A stretch of DNA of 64,000 nucleotides from contig NZ_LYPB01000049.1 in the NCBI RefSeq assembly GCF_001653565.1, forward strand, positions 124,001 through 188,000. Direction: 5' to 3'. Positions within the stretch are counted from its first letter, which is position 1. Every line of letters starts with the position of its first letter. The notes beneath the pieces were generated by a model that worked only from the letters and a program-made list of their open reading frames with translations, made no database searches and was not told where the DNA came from. Origin of the DNA: Paenibacillus oryzisoli (GTDB lineage Bacteria; Bacillota; Bacilli; Paenibacillales; NBRC-103111). Of the stretch, positions 38,928 to 48,544 are shown one piece after another. The translations under genes were made by a program, and so were the position numbers.

Positions 38928-39857
38928 ATGCGTAAAACAGCGGAACCTACCTTTTCTGTACGCTTTAAGCGCGATTTCCTGTTGAATAAATATTTATACC
39001 TGATGATGGTTCCCGTACTGGCTTACTACTTTATCTTCCACTACGCGCCGATGTATGGAGCCATCATTGCTTTCAAGGAATATACGCCAATTAAAGGGAT
39101 ACTCGGTAGCCCATGGATTGGATTCCAAAACTTTCATGATTTCTTCACCAGTTATTATTTCTGGCGTATTCTCAAAAATACCGTTCTAATTTCACTCTAT
39201 ACATTGTGTTTTGAATTTCCTGCCCCGATTATTTTAGCTATTCTCATTAATGAGCTTGCGAATAAAAGATTCCAACGTTTTGTGCAAACGGTTACTTATA
39301 TGCCTTACTTTATCTCGCTAGTCGTCATTGCCGGCATGATCAAGGATTTTACGAATAACGGCGGTGTAGTGAACACGTTACTGACTTATTTTGGCGCGAA
39401 TGATACAGCGATGCTGCAGAAGCCTGAGCTGTTTCGAACCATATATGTGTTATCAGAGATTTGGCAAAAAATTGGTTGGGAATCCATCATTTATTTAGCA
39501 GCACTCATGGGCATTGATCAAGAACAATATGAAGCAGCGAAAATGGATGGAGCCTCACGAATCAAATCCATTTGGCACATTACATTACCTGGTATTCTAC
39601 CAACCATATCCATCATGTTCATTCTTCGAATGGGAAATTTGCTCAACGTAGGCTTTGAGAAAATTATCTTACTTTATAACCCAAGCACCTACGATACGGC
39701 TGATGTCATCTCTTCCTTCGTTTATCGCAAAGGCTTGCTCGAATTTGGATGGAGTTATAGTGCCGCGGTTGGTCTCTTCAATTCCGTCATCAATTTAGCA
39801 TTGCTCATTACCGCCAATAAGATTAGTAAACGAGTTAGTGAAAATAGCTTATGGTAG
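38928..39857 (+). CDS. ABC importer permease, LplB-like
   Basis: 309 residues, six membrane segments. The ATPase-coupling loop is EQYEAAKMDGASRIKSIWHITLP (EAA motif). The first span is LMMVPVLAYYFIFHYAP. ATG at 38928 (MRKTAEPTFSVRF) is chosen because AAAGGAG lies 7 nt before it, rather than an upstream start that would include 22 unrelated residues. It pairs with the next gene to form the channel. Confidence 0.9.
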   Translation: MRKTAEPTFSVRFKRDFLLNKYLYLMMVPVLAYYFIFHYAPMYGAIIAFKEYTPIKGILGSPWIGFQNFHDFFTSYYFWRILKNTVLISLYTLCFEFPAPIILAILINELANKRFQRFVQTVTYMPYFISLVVIAGMIKDFTNNGGVVNTLLTYFGANDTAMLQKPELFRTIYVLSEIWQKIGWESIIYLAALMGIDQEQYEAAKMDGASRIKSIWHITLPGILPTISIMFILRMGNLLNVGFEKIILLYNPSTYDTADVISSFVYRKGLLEFGWSYSAAVGLFNSVINLALLITANKISKRVSENSLW

Positions 39858-39873
39858 TGAAGGAGGGTCTTAG

Positions 39874-40749
39874 ATGAAAACTAGCTATTCAGATCGCGTA
39901 TTTTACGCTGTGAACCATGTGCTATTAATTTTGTTAGTCATTGTTACACTCTATCCGCTCATCTATGTCACTTTCGCTTCCATCAGCGACGGTGCGCAGC
40001 TTATCACCCACAAAGGCTTGCTTTATCGCCCTTTGGGCTTCAGTCTGGAAGCTTACCAAAATGTATTTAAAAATCCGTCAATATTGCAAGGCTACCGTAA
40101 CACGTTATTTATTCTTGTCTTCGGCGTAACGACGAACTTACTAGTGACAGCTTTAGGTGCTTACGTGCTCTCGCGTAAAAATGTAATGTGGAACAAAGTC
40201 TTCATTTTCATCGTCATTCTTACCATGTTCTTCAGCGGCGGTCTTGTTCCGATGTACCTTGTCGTGAAAGGTGTCGGACTCATCGACTCCTTATGGGCAA
40301 CCATTTTACCATTCGCCGTTAACACGTTTAACTTAATTATTATGCGTACCGCCTTCATGGCCGTTCCCGAAAGTTTGGAAGAGTCAGCCAAAATGGACGG
40401 AGCCAACCACTTCGTTATCCTATTTAAAATCATTATCCCGCTTTCCATGCCTGTCATCGCGGTTATGATCTTATATTATGCCGTCGAGAAATGGAATGGA
40501 TGGTTCTGGGCTTCGATCTTCCTGAAGGATCGTGAATTGTACCCGCTTCAGCTCACCCTTCGGGAAATATTAATCGCCAATAACACGGATATGATGTCTT
40601 CCGGCGCCAATGCCGCCGATCAGTTCCAGATCGGGGAAACGATTAAGTATGCGACGATCATGGTTGCCTCTGTACCGATTCTCATCCTTTATCCGTTCGT
40701 TCAAAAGTATTTCGTGAAAGGCGTCATGATCGGCGCTGTCAAAGGGTAA
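39874..40749 (+). CDS. ABC importer permease, LplC-like
   Basis: 291 residues with about six membrane segments. The EAA loop is ESLEESAKMDGANHFVILFKIIIPLS. It begins 17 nt after the first permease gene with GGAGGG upstream. Together with the LplB-like protein it forms the membrane pore of the importer. The C-terminus YFVKGVMIGAVKG is typical of the family. Confidence 0.9.
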   Translation: MKTSYSDRVFYAVNHVLLILLVIVTLYPLIYVTFASISDGAQLITHKGLLYRPLGFSLEAYQNVFKNPSILQGYRNTLFILVFGVTTNLLVTALGAYVLSRKNVMWNKVFIFIVILTMFFSGGLVPMYLVVKGVGLIDSLWATILPFAVNTFNLIIMRTAFMAVPESLEESAKMDGANHFVILFKIIIPLSMPVIAVMILYYAVEKWNGWFWASIFLKDRELYPLQLTLREILIANNTDMMSSGANAADQFQIGETIKYATIMVASVPILILYPFVQKYFVKGVMIGAVKG

Positions 40750-40762
40750 CATCAATGAAGTC

Positions 40763-40797
40763 GTCCACTCCAACTTTGGAGGGATGGCTTTTTTTTC
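40763..40797 (+). terminator. Terminator of the importer operon
   Basis: CTCCAA-CT-TTGGAG with flanking partial pairs (TCCA with GGGA) is followed by GGCTTTTTTTTCG, a clear U-tract. Confidence 0.75.
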
Positions 40798-40918
40798 GTT
40801 AGGCAGAATTCTCAATATTTGACTTGGTTAGGCACTCGCAGAGTCTGCGTTGGAAATTGGACATACATTATAGGGCAGATGACTTTTATACTTGTATACT
40901 TGATTAGGAGGAAACGCT

Positions 40919-41698
40919 ATGCATATCGATCTTGGCTGCGGTCACCACAAGCATCTGAACTTCTACGGCATTGATCGCGCCCAGTTACCAGGCGTTGATT
41001 TGGTATGTGACATCAACGCGGGCATTCCATTGCCCGACAATTCCGTCGAATTTGTCATGGCTAGTCGCAGTCTTCCCTATGTAACTGATTTGTTCGCTGT
41101 CATGTCTGAGCTTTATCGGATTTGTACGCACAAAGCGATTGTGTGCATACTCTCCCCTTATGCTCATCATTTCCGTCATATATCGAATCCCTATTTGAAG
41201 CACAAATTTGATGAATATACGCCTCGTTATTTGACGAATACCTTTCTTCAACCCGCAGGCAGTCCGATTTGCCCCCCTGTGCCTGAGTATCTTGAGCATA
41301 TCGTGCCATTCGATTTCCGCCTCATCCGCATGGAGTTCTTCTATGAGCCTCCTTTTTCAACTACGTTATATGAGCAGGACGAATTAGATATGTTGCAATA
41401 CGTGCAACCCAATCTAATAAGCGAAATTATGTATCATTTCGTCGTCGTTAAGAATGACATGCGAATTGATGATTGGCATCGCATCTGCCAGAAAAAGTAT
41501 GATGAACCGGATTGGGTCCCTTCCTTACGTCGTCAAAAATCACCTGACATGGAAGAGACCGTCCAAGAGCTCGATATCATCCCCATCCCTCAGTCAAAAA
41601 GGGAAACACCTGCGCACCCGATTTCTAACCATGCGTCAATTAAACCCTCAAAAAAACCAACCCAACCGCCTAAAAAGAAAGCATCTTCACGCAAGTAA
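40919..41698 (+). CDS. SAM-dependent methyltransferase-like protein
   Basis: 259 residues. Motif I is MHIDLGCGHHKHLNFYGID, with an acidic second motif DLVCDINAGIPLPDNSVEFV, so it is a class I methyltransferase. The middle (YAHHFRHISNPYLKHKFDEYTPRYL) resembles proteins that accompany glycan-modifying genes. The last 50 residues are rich in Pro, Lys and Ser and probably disordered. It lies upstream of the giant DUF11 gene; a role in modifying surface material is speculation. AGGAGG precedes the ATG. Confidence 0.75.
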   Translation: MHIDLGCGHHKHLNFYGIDRAQLPGVDLVCDINAGIPLPDNSVEFVMASRSLPYVTDLFAVMSELYRICTHKAIVCILSPYAHHFRHISNPYLKHKFDEYTPRYLTNTFLQPAGSPICPPVPEYLEHIVPFDFRLIRMEFFYEPPFSTTLYEQDELDMLQYVQPNLISEIMYHFVVVKNDMRIDDWHRICQKKYDEPDWVPSLRRQKSPDMEETVQELDIIPIPQSKRETPAHPISNHASIKPSKKPTQPPKKKASSRK

Positions 41699-41824
41699 GA
41701 TTTTTCATTCACAGTAATCATTTTTTCGTTTCTGACTCATATCTTAAAACCATCGGCCTATTTTTCTTTCCATCACCACACCGTTTACTCAATTCTGAGT
41801 AATGAACGGTTCAAATACTAGGGG

Positions 41825-44800
41825 GTGACGATCATAGCTCTCGTCGTCAGGGCCACACTCAACGCAACTGGCGCGATTACGTTCACCGGAAATACACTTG
41901 GCCTAAGCCGTTCGAATACGGATGGTGTACCGGGAACTCAAGACAGCATCGGTGCTTTTACCACGACCAACACAGCCCTCAAATATGGAACTTATCCATC
42001 AGGAACAACGAGTCTATATACACTCAACAATTCTTCTGCGATTCTAACCCTTCCTGCTGGAAGTACCATTTTGTATGCTGAGTTGATCTGGGGCGGTTCT
42101 TATGTGAATGGCACGGTTAATTTAACCGCATTTATTAACAATGCCGTCACGTTTACCACACCGGCAGGAACCAGCTCTATTACGCCAGACAATGCAACAA
42201 AGAATGAATTTGACTTAGGCGGCGGAGCTCTCGGTTATGTCAGATCCGCGAATGTCACGACGCTCGTTCAACAAGGGATGGCTGGCACTTATACAACAGG
42301 AAATGTCGTTGGAACGATCGTAATTCCTGGTGATTCCACCGCCAACCATGCGGGTTGGACACTCGCTGTCATTTACCAGAACACCAGTTTGCCATTTCGG
42401 AATATGTCGCTTCGGGTTGGTGCCGTCCTTGTCCAATCGACATCACCGCCAGTCAATACCACGATTACCGGATTCGCCACACCAGTAACGGGTGCTCTAG
42501 GCGGGCGAACCTTATTCAGCGCCCAGGAAGGAGATGCCAATCGAACCGGGGACCAAGCTTTATTCGGCCCCACAACCGGTTCATTAGTCGCATTGTCTGG
42601 ACCCAATAACTTTGCCAATAACTTCTTTGCCTCCCAAATTAATAATGACACAGGAAACCTGAATACCACAGGTACTTTCGGAAGTTCTAACCAAATAAAT
42701 GGGACGCCTGGCACGAATATTAGTGCTGGACGACAAGGTTGGGACATCACGAATATTGATGTTTCGGCACGGCTCATTAACAATCAATCATCGGCTGTAC
42801 TGCAATTAACGACCTCAGGGGACGCCTATGTCGTGAATGGTAATGGGATTCAGGTGGACATTAATGCACCCAAAATTAATGTCACCAAAAGCGCGAATGT
42901 TGCCGGAACCGTCGTAGGAGATACGATTACCTATACTGTTACTACAAGCAATACGGGAACAGCTAGTGCTGCTAGTATCGTCCTCTCGGATTTACTGCCG
43001 ACAGGTTCTACCTTCGTACCTGGAAGTGTCACCGTAGCTGGTATACCAAGACCCAACTTCGATATTACGACAGGTGCTCCGCTCGGTTCACTAGCTTTTG
43101 GCTCCTCCATTGTCGTCTCGTATAAAGCAACGATTACCAGTATTCCAACGCCATCGCAGATTGGGAATATGGCGAATGCAGCCTTTACTTTCCAAAGTGT
43201 GGCCGGCGGTAACGTCATCACTGGCGTAATTCCGTCTAATACCGTAACAACGCCCATATATGCCCCAAAAATTGGCATCGTAAAATCTGCCAGTACCGCC
43301 AATGGCTCTGTCGGTAGTACGGTTACGTATACGTTGCAAGTCGCCAATACGGGAAATATCGGCGCTAATGTCACCATTACCGATAATATTCCCGCTGGTA
43401 CTTCCTTCGTACCGAATAGCTTTCAAGTAAACGGTGTAACCGTCCCGGGCGCCAATCCCGTTACTGGTGTCAACATTGGAACCGTAGCCGCTGGCGGCAC
43501 CACGACTGTCACATTTGCTGTCTTAATCAATACACTGCCTTCACCGCCACAGCTAGTGAACAAAGCCAATAGTACATACACGTTTCAACCTCCAGACGGC
43601 AGAACCATTCCAGGTACTGCGGAATCGAATACCGTCACCATCCCTGTCCGACTGCCTAGCGTCGGAGCTGTCAAAAGCACGCTAGTCGTGGATGCTGTCG
43701 TAGGCGATACCTTTACCTACAGCACGGTCATCACGAACTCGGGTGTGGAGAGCGTCACGAATGTGAATATGACGGATATTGTTCCTGCTGGTGCTGTCTT
43801 TGTGACTGGCAGTGTATTCGTGGGCGGCGTTTCTAAGCCGACTGCAACCCCAGACGGCGGGATCGCCGTTGGCACCATTGGTGCTGGCAATTCAGTCACC
43901 GTCACTTTCCAAGTAACTGTCACTTCCTTGCCTGCCTCACAGCAGTTGGCGAATCAGGCAAGTATCTCCTATAGTTCAGGTACCTTTGCCGGAACCACGT
44001 TATCTAATACAACAATTACACCTGTTTACAAGGCGCAAGCTGCCATTAGCAAGTCCATTAATAGTACAAATGCTACCGTCGGTGATACGCTCACTTACAC
44101 GCTCACCGTGAACAATCAAGGGAACATTGCCATTCAACCCACCGTGGTTGATCTCATATCACCCTCAACCTCGTTCGTGCCTGGCAGTGTTACGATTAAC
44201 GGCGTCTCGAGTCCAGCTTCCAACCCTGCGACAGGGATTGCCACAGGATCGCTAGCTCCATCTGGAACAGCTACGGTTACATTCCAAGTTATCTTGCAAA
44301 GCTTGCCTTCTCCACCAAGACTTACGAATTCCGCTACCGTGAATTTCACCTATCAACCGCCTGATGGGCGCACTTTGTCCGGCAGTGCCACTTCCAATAC
44401 GACTGACATCCCTGCCTCTGCTCCTAATGTAACCGTTAATAAGGCAGTGAACCTGTTATATGCGGCAGTTGGCGAAACGCTGATTTATACGCTTGATATT
44501 CTCAATAACAGTATTGTTTCCGTTAACAATGTGGTGGTCAATGATTCGCTGCCGACCGGCGTTACATTCCAAGCTGGCAGTGTAACCGTTAATGGGGTTC
44601 CCAGATCAACAGCGGATCCCAATGTTGGTTTCACGCTGGGCAGCATAAGTCCAGGCGCCTCGGCACAGGTTGTTTTCAACGCTACTGTCACATCGGTTCC
44701 TAGTCCGCCTCAAGCTGTCAACCATGCCAGTCTTAGCTTTACCTCCGGATCTTTCTCAGGGGCTGCCTTCTCTAACTCTGTCACTACACAAGTGGAACAG

Positions 44801-47800
44801 CCGATTCTATCTCTTCTCAAAAGTGCGAGCGAATCACTCGCCGTTATTGGTGATATTGTCACTTACACCATTGAAACTCGCAATACAGGCAGTGTTGCAG
44901 CGGATGTCACCATTTATGACAACATCCCCGCTGGTACTATGTTTATTGTGAACAGCTGTATCGTGGATAATGTTCCCCTGCCAGGTGTTGATCCAGTCAG
45001 CGGTATTCCTATAGGTACAATTCCAGTGGGCAGCGCGAAAATTGTTACCTTTGAGGTTGAAGTCGTATCTTTGCCAAGTCCACAGCAGCTCGTCGATCAG
45101 GCGACAACCAGCTACACGTTCATGCTCACAGATGGCCGTACATTATCTGGATCAGGGAGTTCCAATACGGTGATCATCCCCGTATCCGCTCCTAACGTCA
45201 CAGTGATGACAACAAGCAACGTAAGTTCTGCCATCCAAGGCGACACGGTTAAATATACGATTGTCGTCACCAACCAAGGTGTTGCGAACGTCAACAATGT
45301 TGTCCTAACTAGCATTGCCGATGTAAGCACTTCATTCATTCCCGGAAGCGTCATCGTGAACGGTCTACCATCGCCGAACACGAATCCGTCCACCGGTATT
45401 CCAATCGGAACACTGGCTCCCAATACGCCGGTAACCGTGACATTTGAGGTGAAAATCACAATGCCAACGCCACAAATCATTAACCAATCTAGTGTCAGCT
45501 TTACATCGGGTACGTTCTCAGGCTCCTCCTCTTCCAATAATGTTGTCACACCTGTCACGCAAGCGAATTTGACCCTGCTGAAAACGGCCAACACATCGAA
45601 TGCCACTGTTGGTGATACCGTCCTCTACAGCATTCTTGTGACGAATACAGGCAATCTTGAAGCGACTGTGATTGTGACCGATACAATTCCAGCAGGAACC
45701 TCTTTCGTTGAGAACAGTGCGATTGTTGACGGTACACCGCAGCCAGGTGTTGATCCGATTACAGGCATTAATGCCGGTACGATTGCTGCAGGCAGCTCCA
45801 AGACAGTCTCCTTCTCGGTGCTCATCACTACTTTGCCCAGCCCGCAAGTCATTAGCAATACCGGTACAGCTACATATACCTTCTTCCCGCCTGATGGCCG
45901 TACGATAATAAGAACAGCGACATCCAACACTGTATCGTTCCCAGTCTCTTCGCCTAACGTAGCTGTAAACAAAAGCACGCTATCTACAGCTCTCACTGTC
46001 GGAGATACCATTGTCTATAGCACCAGCATCATGAATAACGGGATTGCCCCCATTACGAATGTATCTTTCTCAGATCAGATTCCAGCAGGCGGAACCTTCG
46101 TTCCCGGAAGTGTTGTCATCGTTGGAGCGCCGACACCTGTCGTTCCACCTAATCCAGCGACTGGTGTCTCCCTTGGCACAATTGCAGTTGGAGCCACTGT
46201 TACCGTATCTTTCTCGGTACTTGTCACGTCAGTGCCAAGCCCTGCGGAATTTAATAATTTCGCGTCTGTCACCTTTACTTCAGGCGCATTATCAAGCACA
46301 ACGAATTCCAATACGGTGAACACGCCTATTTACCAACCTGTCATTGGCGTGCTCAAAAGCGCGAACAGCACGAATGCAACTGTTGGCGACACCGTTGTCT
46401 ATACGCTAAGTGTCTCCAATTCAGGAAATTACGCGGCTGCCGTTACTATTTCGGACACGATTCCAGCCAGTACGACGTTCCTAGCTAACAGTGTCTTTGT
46501 TGGCAACGTACCTTGGCCGGGAGCAGACCCGGCGACAGGCTTTTCCATTGGTACACTCGCTCCCAATACGACGGTGCCGGTTACTTTTTCTGTCATTATC
46601 GATTCGCTGCCTAACCCGCAGGTTTTAACGAACACAGCGACAGCAGACTATTCCTTTACGCTTCCTGATGGTCGTCCATTCAGTCGCAGCGTGAATTCAA
46701 ACACAGTTACTATCTCCGTCTCATCGCCTGACGTTAGCATTGTCAAAAGTACAACAGTTACCGACGCGGTCGTGAACGATATCATTCCTTATAAATTCGT
46801 CATTATGAACAACGGAATTGCGCCTATTAATAATGTCGTATTCTCGGATCCACTGCCTTCCGGAGAAGCCTTCATCCCAGGCAGTGTCGTCATTGTCGGT
46901 GCTCCAACGCCACCCGTTCCGCCGAATCCTGTGTCAGGTATTGCCCTGGGTACAATTGCAGTTGGTGCAACCGTTACGATTACGTTCGATGTCAGAGTCA
47001 CCTCCTTGCCAGACCCTGCCCAATTAAACAACTATGGGTCTGTCAGCTTTACTTCCGGTGCCTTCTCAGCGGTCACGTTCTCCAATACCATTACAACGCC
47101 GGTCTATCAACCGATTCTTACCGCAGTCAAGAGCTCCAATTCAACGAACGCAACCATTGGTGATTTAATTATTTATACGATTAACGTCAAGAACTCAGGG
47201 AACATTGCAGCCGCTGTAACGCTCCTCGACAACATCCCTAACGGTACAACTTTCCAAACGAACAGCGTTGTACTAAACGGAATTACCCAGCCTGGGGCCG
47301 ATCCTTCTGTCGGCATACCGTTCACTTCCCAACCGGGAGCAACGGACGTTATAACCTTTGGCGTAGTGATTGTATCCCTGCCAACGCCTCAAACGCTCGT
47401 TAACACGGCAACGGCTAACTTCACATATAGCCCTCCTGATGGGCGAATCATCAACGGATCCACCACTTCGAACACTGTAACGATTCCTGTTTCAGCACCT
47501 AATGTATTGCTCTCCAAATCATCTCTTGCAACGGATGCTGTTGTTGGTGATATTGTTCCTTATGAAGTTGTCATTACGAATAATGGGATCACAACGATTA
47601 ATGGCGTACAATTCTTTGATCCGCTTCCAGCTTCAACAAGCTTCGTAACTGGCAGCGTAAAGATTAATGGAGTAACTGCACCGACTGCGAATCCAACGAA
47701 CGGTATTTCACTCGGTTCCATTCCTGCAGGCAGCCAGATCACAGTCAGCTTCAATGTCACGGTTACGGCATTACCTACTTCCCAGCAACTTAGCAATCAA

Positions 47801-48544
47801 TCGTCTGTCACCTTTACATCGGGTGCTTTCTCGGCTGCTGCCTTCTCGAATACGGTTATTATCCCTGTGTACCAGCCAATACTTTCTGTGCTCAAAGGGG
47901 CGAATACAACCAATGCTACAGTTGGAGATACGATTATCTATTCCTTAACACTGCATAATTCCGGGAATCTCCCAGCAGTTGCAACAGTGTTCGATACGAT
48001 TCCAACGGGTACTGCCTTTGTTCCAAACAGTGTTATTATCGACGGGGTGACACAACCAGGTGTGAATCCAGCAACAGGTATTGACGCGGGAACGATAGCG
48101 CCAGGCGCTTCAGTCGATGTCAAAATCACGCTCGAAGTAACCGTAGATGCGCTGCCATCACCACAATTACTTTCCAACCAAGCGACTGCCAACTATACGT
48201 ACTCACCGCCAGATGGCCGTCAATTGTCGGGCACTGTCCTATCCAATATTTTGGTTATACCTGTATCAGCGCCTAATGTAAAAGTAGTGAAAAGCACGGA
48301 TGCCGTTGACGCCATTGTCGGTGATACTATCCTGTACACCATCGTGGTAACCAACAGTGGTATCGAAACCGTCAATAACGTTGTGCTGACTGACCCGATT
48401 CCAACTGGAACCACCTTTATCGTAGGAAGCGTAACCGTAAACAGTGTATCCAAACCTGCGCTGAATCCGAGCACAGGTGTACCACTCGGTCCTATACCTG
48501 CTGGTGGTTCTGTCACGGTTACATTTGAGGTGACGGTCGTATGA
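41825..48544 (+). CDS. Giant DUF11 repeat protein, first part of a split pair
   Basis: 2239 residues if started at GTG 41825. Residues about 1-345 are an N-terminal domain (NATGAITFTGNTLGLSRSN). After it come 15 DUF11 (conserved repeat domain) units of about 125-130 residues, each with a VGDTxxYxxxVxNxG core and a FVPGSVxVNG segment. Odd and even units differ: even ones carry a PPDGR-like motif, odd ones an FTSGxFS motif, so the true period is two units (about 255 residues). No signal peptide, sorting motif or anchor is seen. The last unit is cut by TGA at 48542-48544; the next gene continues it. The start is uncertain: the GGGGG leader is too close to GTG 41825 and better spaced for ATA 41834. 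Confidence 0.85.
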   Translation: MTIIALVVRATLNATGAITFTGNTLGLSRSNTDGVPGTQDSIGAFTTTNTALKYGTYPSGTTSLYTLNNSSAILTLPAGSTILYAELIWGGSYVNGTVNLTAFINNAVTFTTPAGTSSITPDNATKNEFDLGGGALGYVRSANVTTLVQQGMAGTYTTGNVVGTIVIPGDSTANHAGWTLAVIYQNTSLPFRNMSLRVGAVLVQSTSPPVNTTITGFATPVTGALGGRTLFSAQEGDANRTGDQALFGPTTGSLVALSGPNNFANNFFASQINNDTGNLNTTGTFGSSNQINGTPGTNISAGRQGWDITNIDVSARLINNQSSAVLQLTTSGDAYVVNGNGIQVDINAPKINVTKSANVAGTVVGDTITYTVTTSNTGTASAASIVLSDLLPTGSTFVPGSVTVAGIPRPNFDITTGAPLGSLAFGSSIVVSYKATITSIPTPSQIGNMANAAFTFQSVAGGNVITGVIPSNTVTTPIYAPKIGIVKSASTANGSVGSTVTYTLQVANTGNIGANVTITDNIPAGTSFVPNSFQVNGVTVPGANPVTGVNIGTVAAGGTTTVTFAVLINTLPSPPQLVNKANSTYTFQPPDGRTIPGTAESNTVTIPVRLPSVGAVKSTLVVDAVVGDTFTYSTVITNSGVESVTNVNMTDIVPAGAVFVTGSVFVGGVSKPTATPDGGIAVGTIGAGNSVTVTFQVTVTSLPASQQLANQASISYSSGTFAGTTLSNTTITPVYKAQAAISKSINSTNATVGDTLTYTLTVNNQGNIAIQPTVVDLISPSTSFVPGSVTINGVSSPASNPATGIATGSLAPSGTATVTFQVILQSLPSPPRLTNSATVNFTYQPPDGRTLSGSATSNTTDIPASAPNVTVNKAVNLLYAAVGETLIYTLDILNNSIVSVNNVVVNDSLPTGVTFQAGSVTVNGVPRSTADPNVGFTLGSISPGASAQVVFNATVTSVPSPPQAVNHASLSFTSGSFSGAAFSNSVTTQVEQPILSLLKSASESLAVIGDIVTYTIETRNTGSVAADVTIYDNIPAGTMFIVNSCIVDNVPLPGVDPVSGIPIGTIPVGSAKIVTFEVEVVSLPSPQQLVDQATTSYTFMLTDGRTLSGSGSSNTVIIPVSAPNVTVMTTSNVSSAIQGDTVKYTIVVTNQGVANVNNVVLTSIADVSTSFIPGSVIVNGLPSPNTNPSTGIPIGTLAPNTPVTVTFEVKITMPTPQIINQSSVSFTSGTFSGSSSSNNVVTPVTQANLTLLKTANTSNATVGDTVLYSILVTNTGNLEATVIVTDTIPAGTSFVENSAIVDGTPQPGVDPITGINAGTIAAGSSKTVSFSVLITTLPSPQVISNTGTATYTFFPPDGRTIIRTATSNTVSFPVSSPNVAVNKSTLSTALTVGDTIVYSTSIMNNGIAPITNVSFSDQIPAGGTFVPGSVVIVGAPTPVVPPNPATGVSLGTIAVGATVTVSFSVLVTSVPSPAEFNNFASVTFTSGALSSTTNSNTVNTPIYQPVIGVLKSANSTNATVGDTVVYTLSVSNSGNYAAAVTISDTIPASTTFLANSVFVGNVPWPGADPATGFSIGTLAPNTTVPVTFSVIIDSLPNPQVLTNTATADYSFTLPDGRPFSRSVNSNTVTISVSSPDVSIVKSTTVTDAVVNDIIPYKFVIMNNGIAPINNVVFSDPLPSGEAFIPGSVVIVGAPTPPVPPNPVSGIALGTIAVGATVTITFDVRVTSLPDPAQLNNYGSVSFTSGAFSAVTFSNTITTPVYQPILTAVKSSNSTNATIGDLIIYTINVKNSGNIAAAVTLLDNIPNGTTFQTNSVVLNGITQPGADPSVGIPFTSQPGATDVITFGVVIVSLPTPQTLVNTATANFTYSPPDGRIINGSTTSNTVTIPVSAPNVLLSKSSLATDAVVGDIVPYEVVITNNGITTINGVQFFDPLPASTSFVTGSVKINGVTAPTANPTNGISLGSIPAGSQITVSFNVTVTALPTSQQLSNQSSVTFTSGAFSAAAFSNTVIIPVYQPILSVLKGANTTNATVGDTIIYSLTLHNSGNLPAVATVFDTIPTGTAFVPNSVIIDGVTQPGVNPATGIDAGTIAPGASVDVKITLEVTVDALPSPQLLSNQATANYTYSPPDGRQLSGTVLSNILVIPVSAPNVKVVKSTDAVDAIVGDTILYTIVVTNSGIETVNNVVLTDPIPTGTTFIVGSVTVNSVSKPALNPSTGVPLGPIPAGGSVTVTFEVTVV

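Noticed and set aside
42373-42783. Long minus-strand frames across the DUF11 gene (also near 42931-43377, 45112-45606, 45625-46011 and 48220-48582)
   Set aside because: They are shadows caused by the repeated Thr/Val/Asn codons of the DUF11 gene and have no ribosome binding sites.
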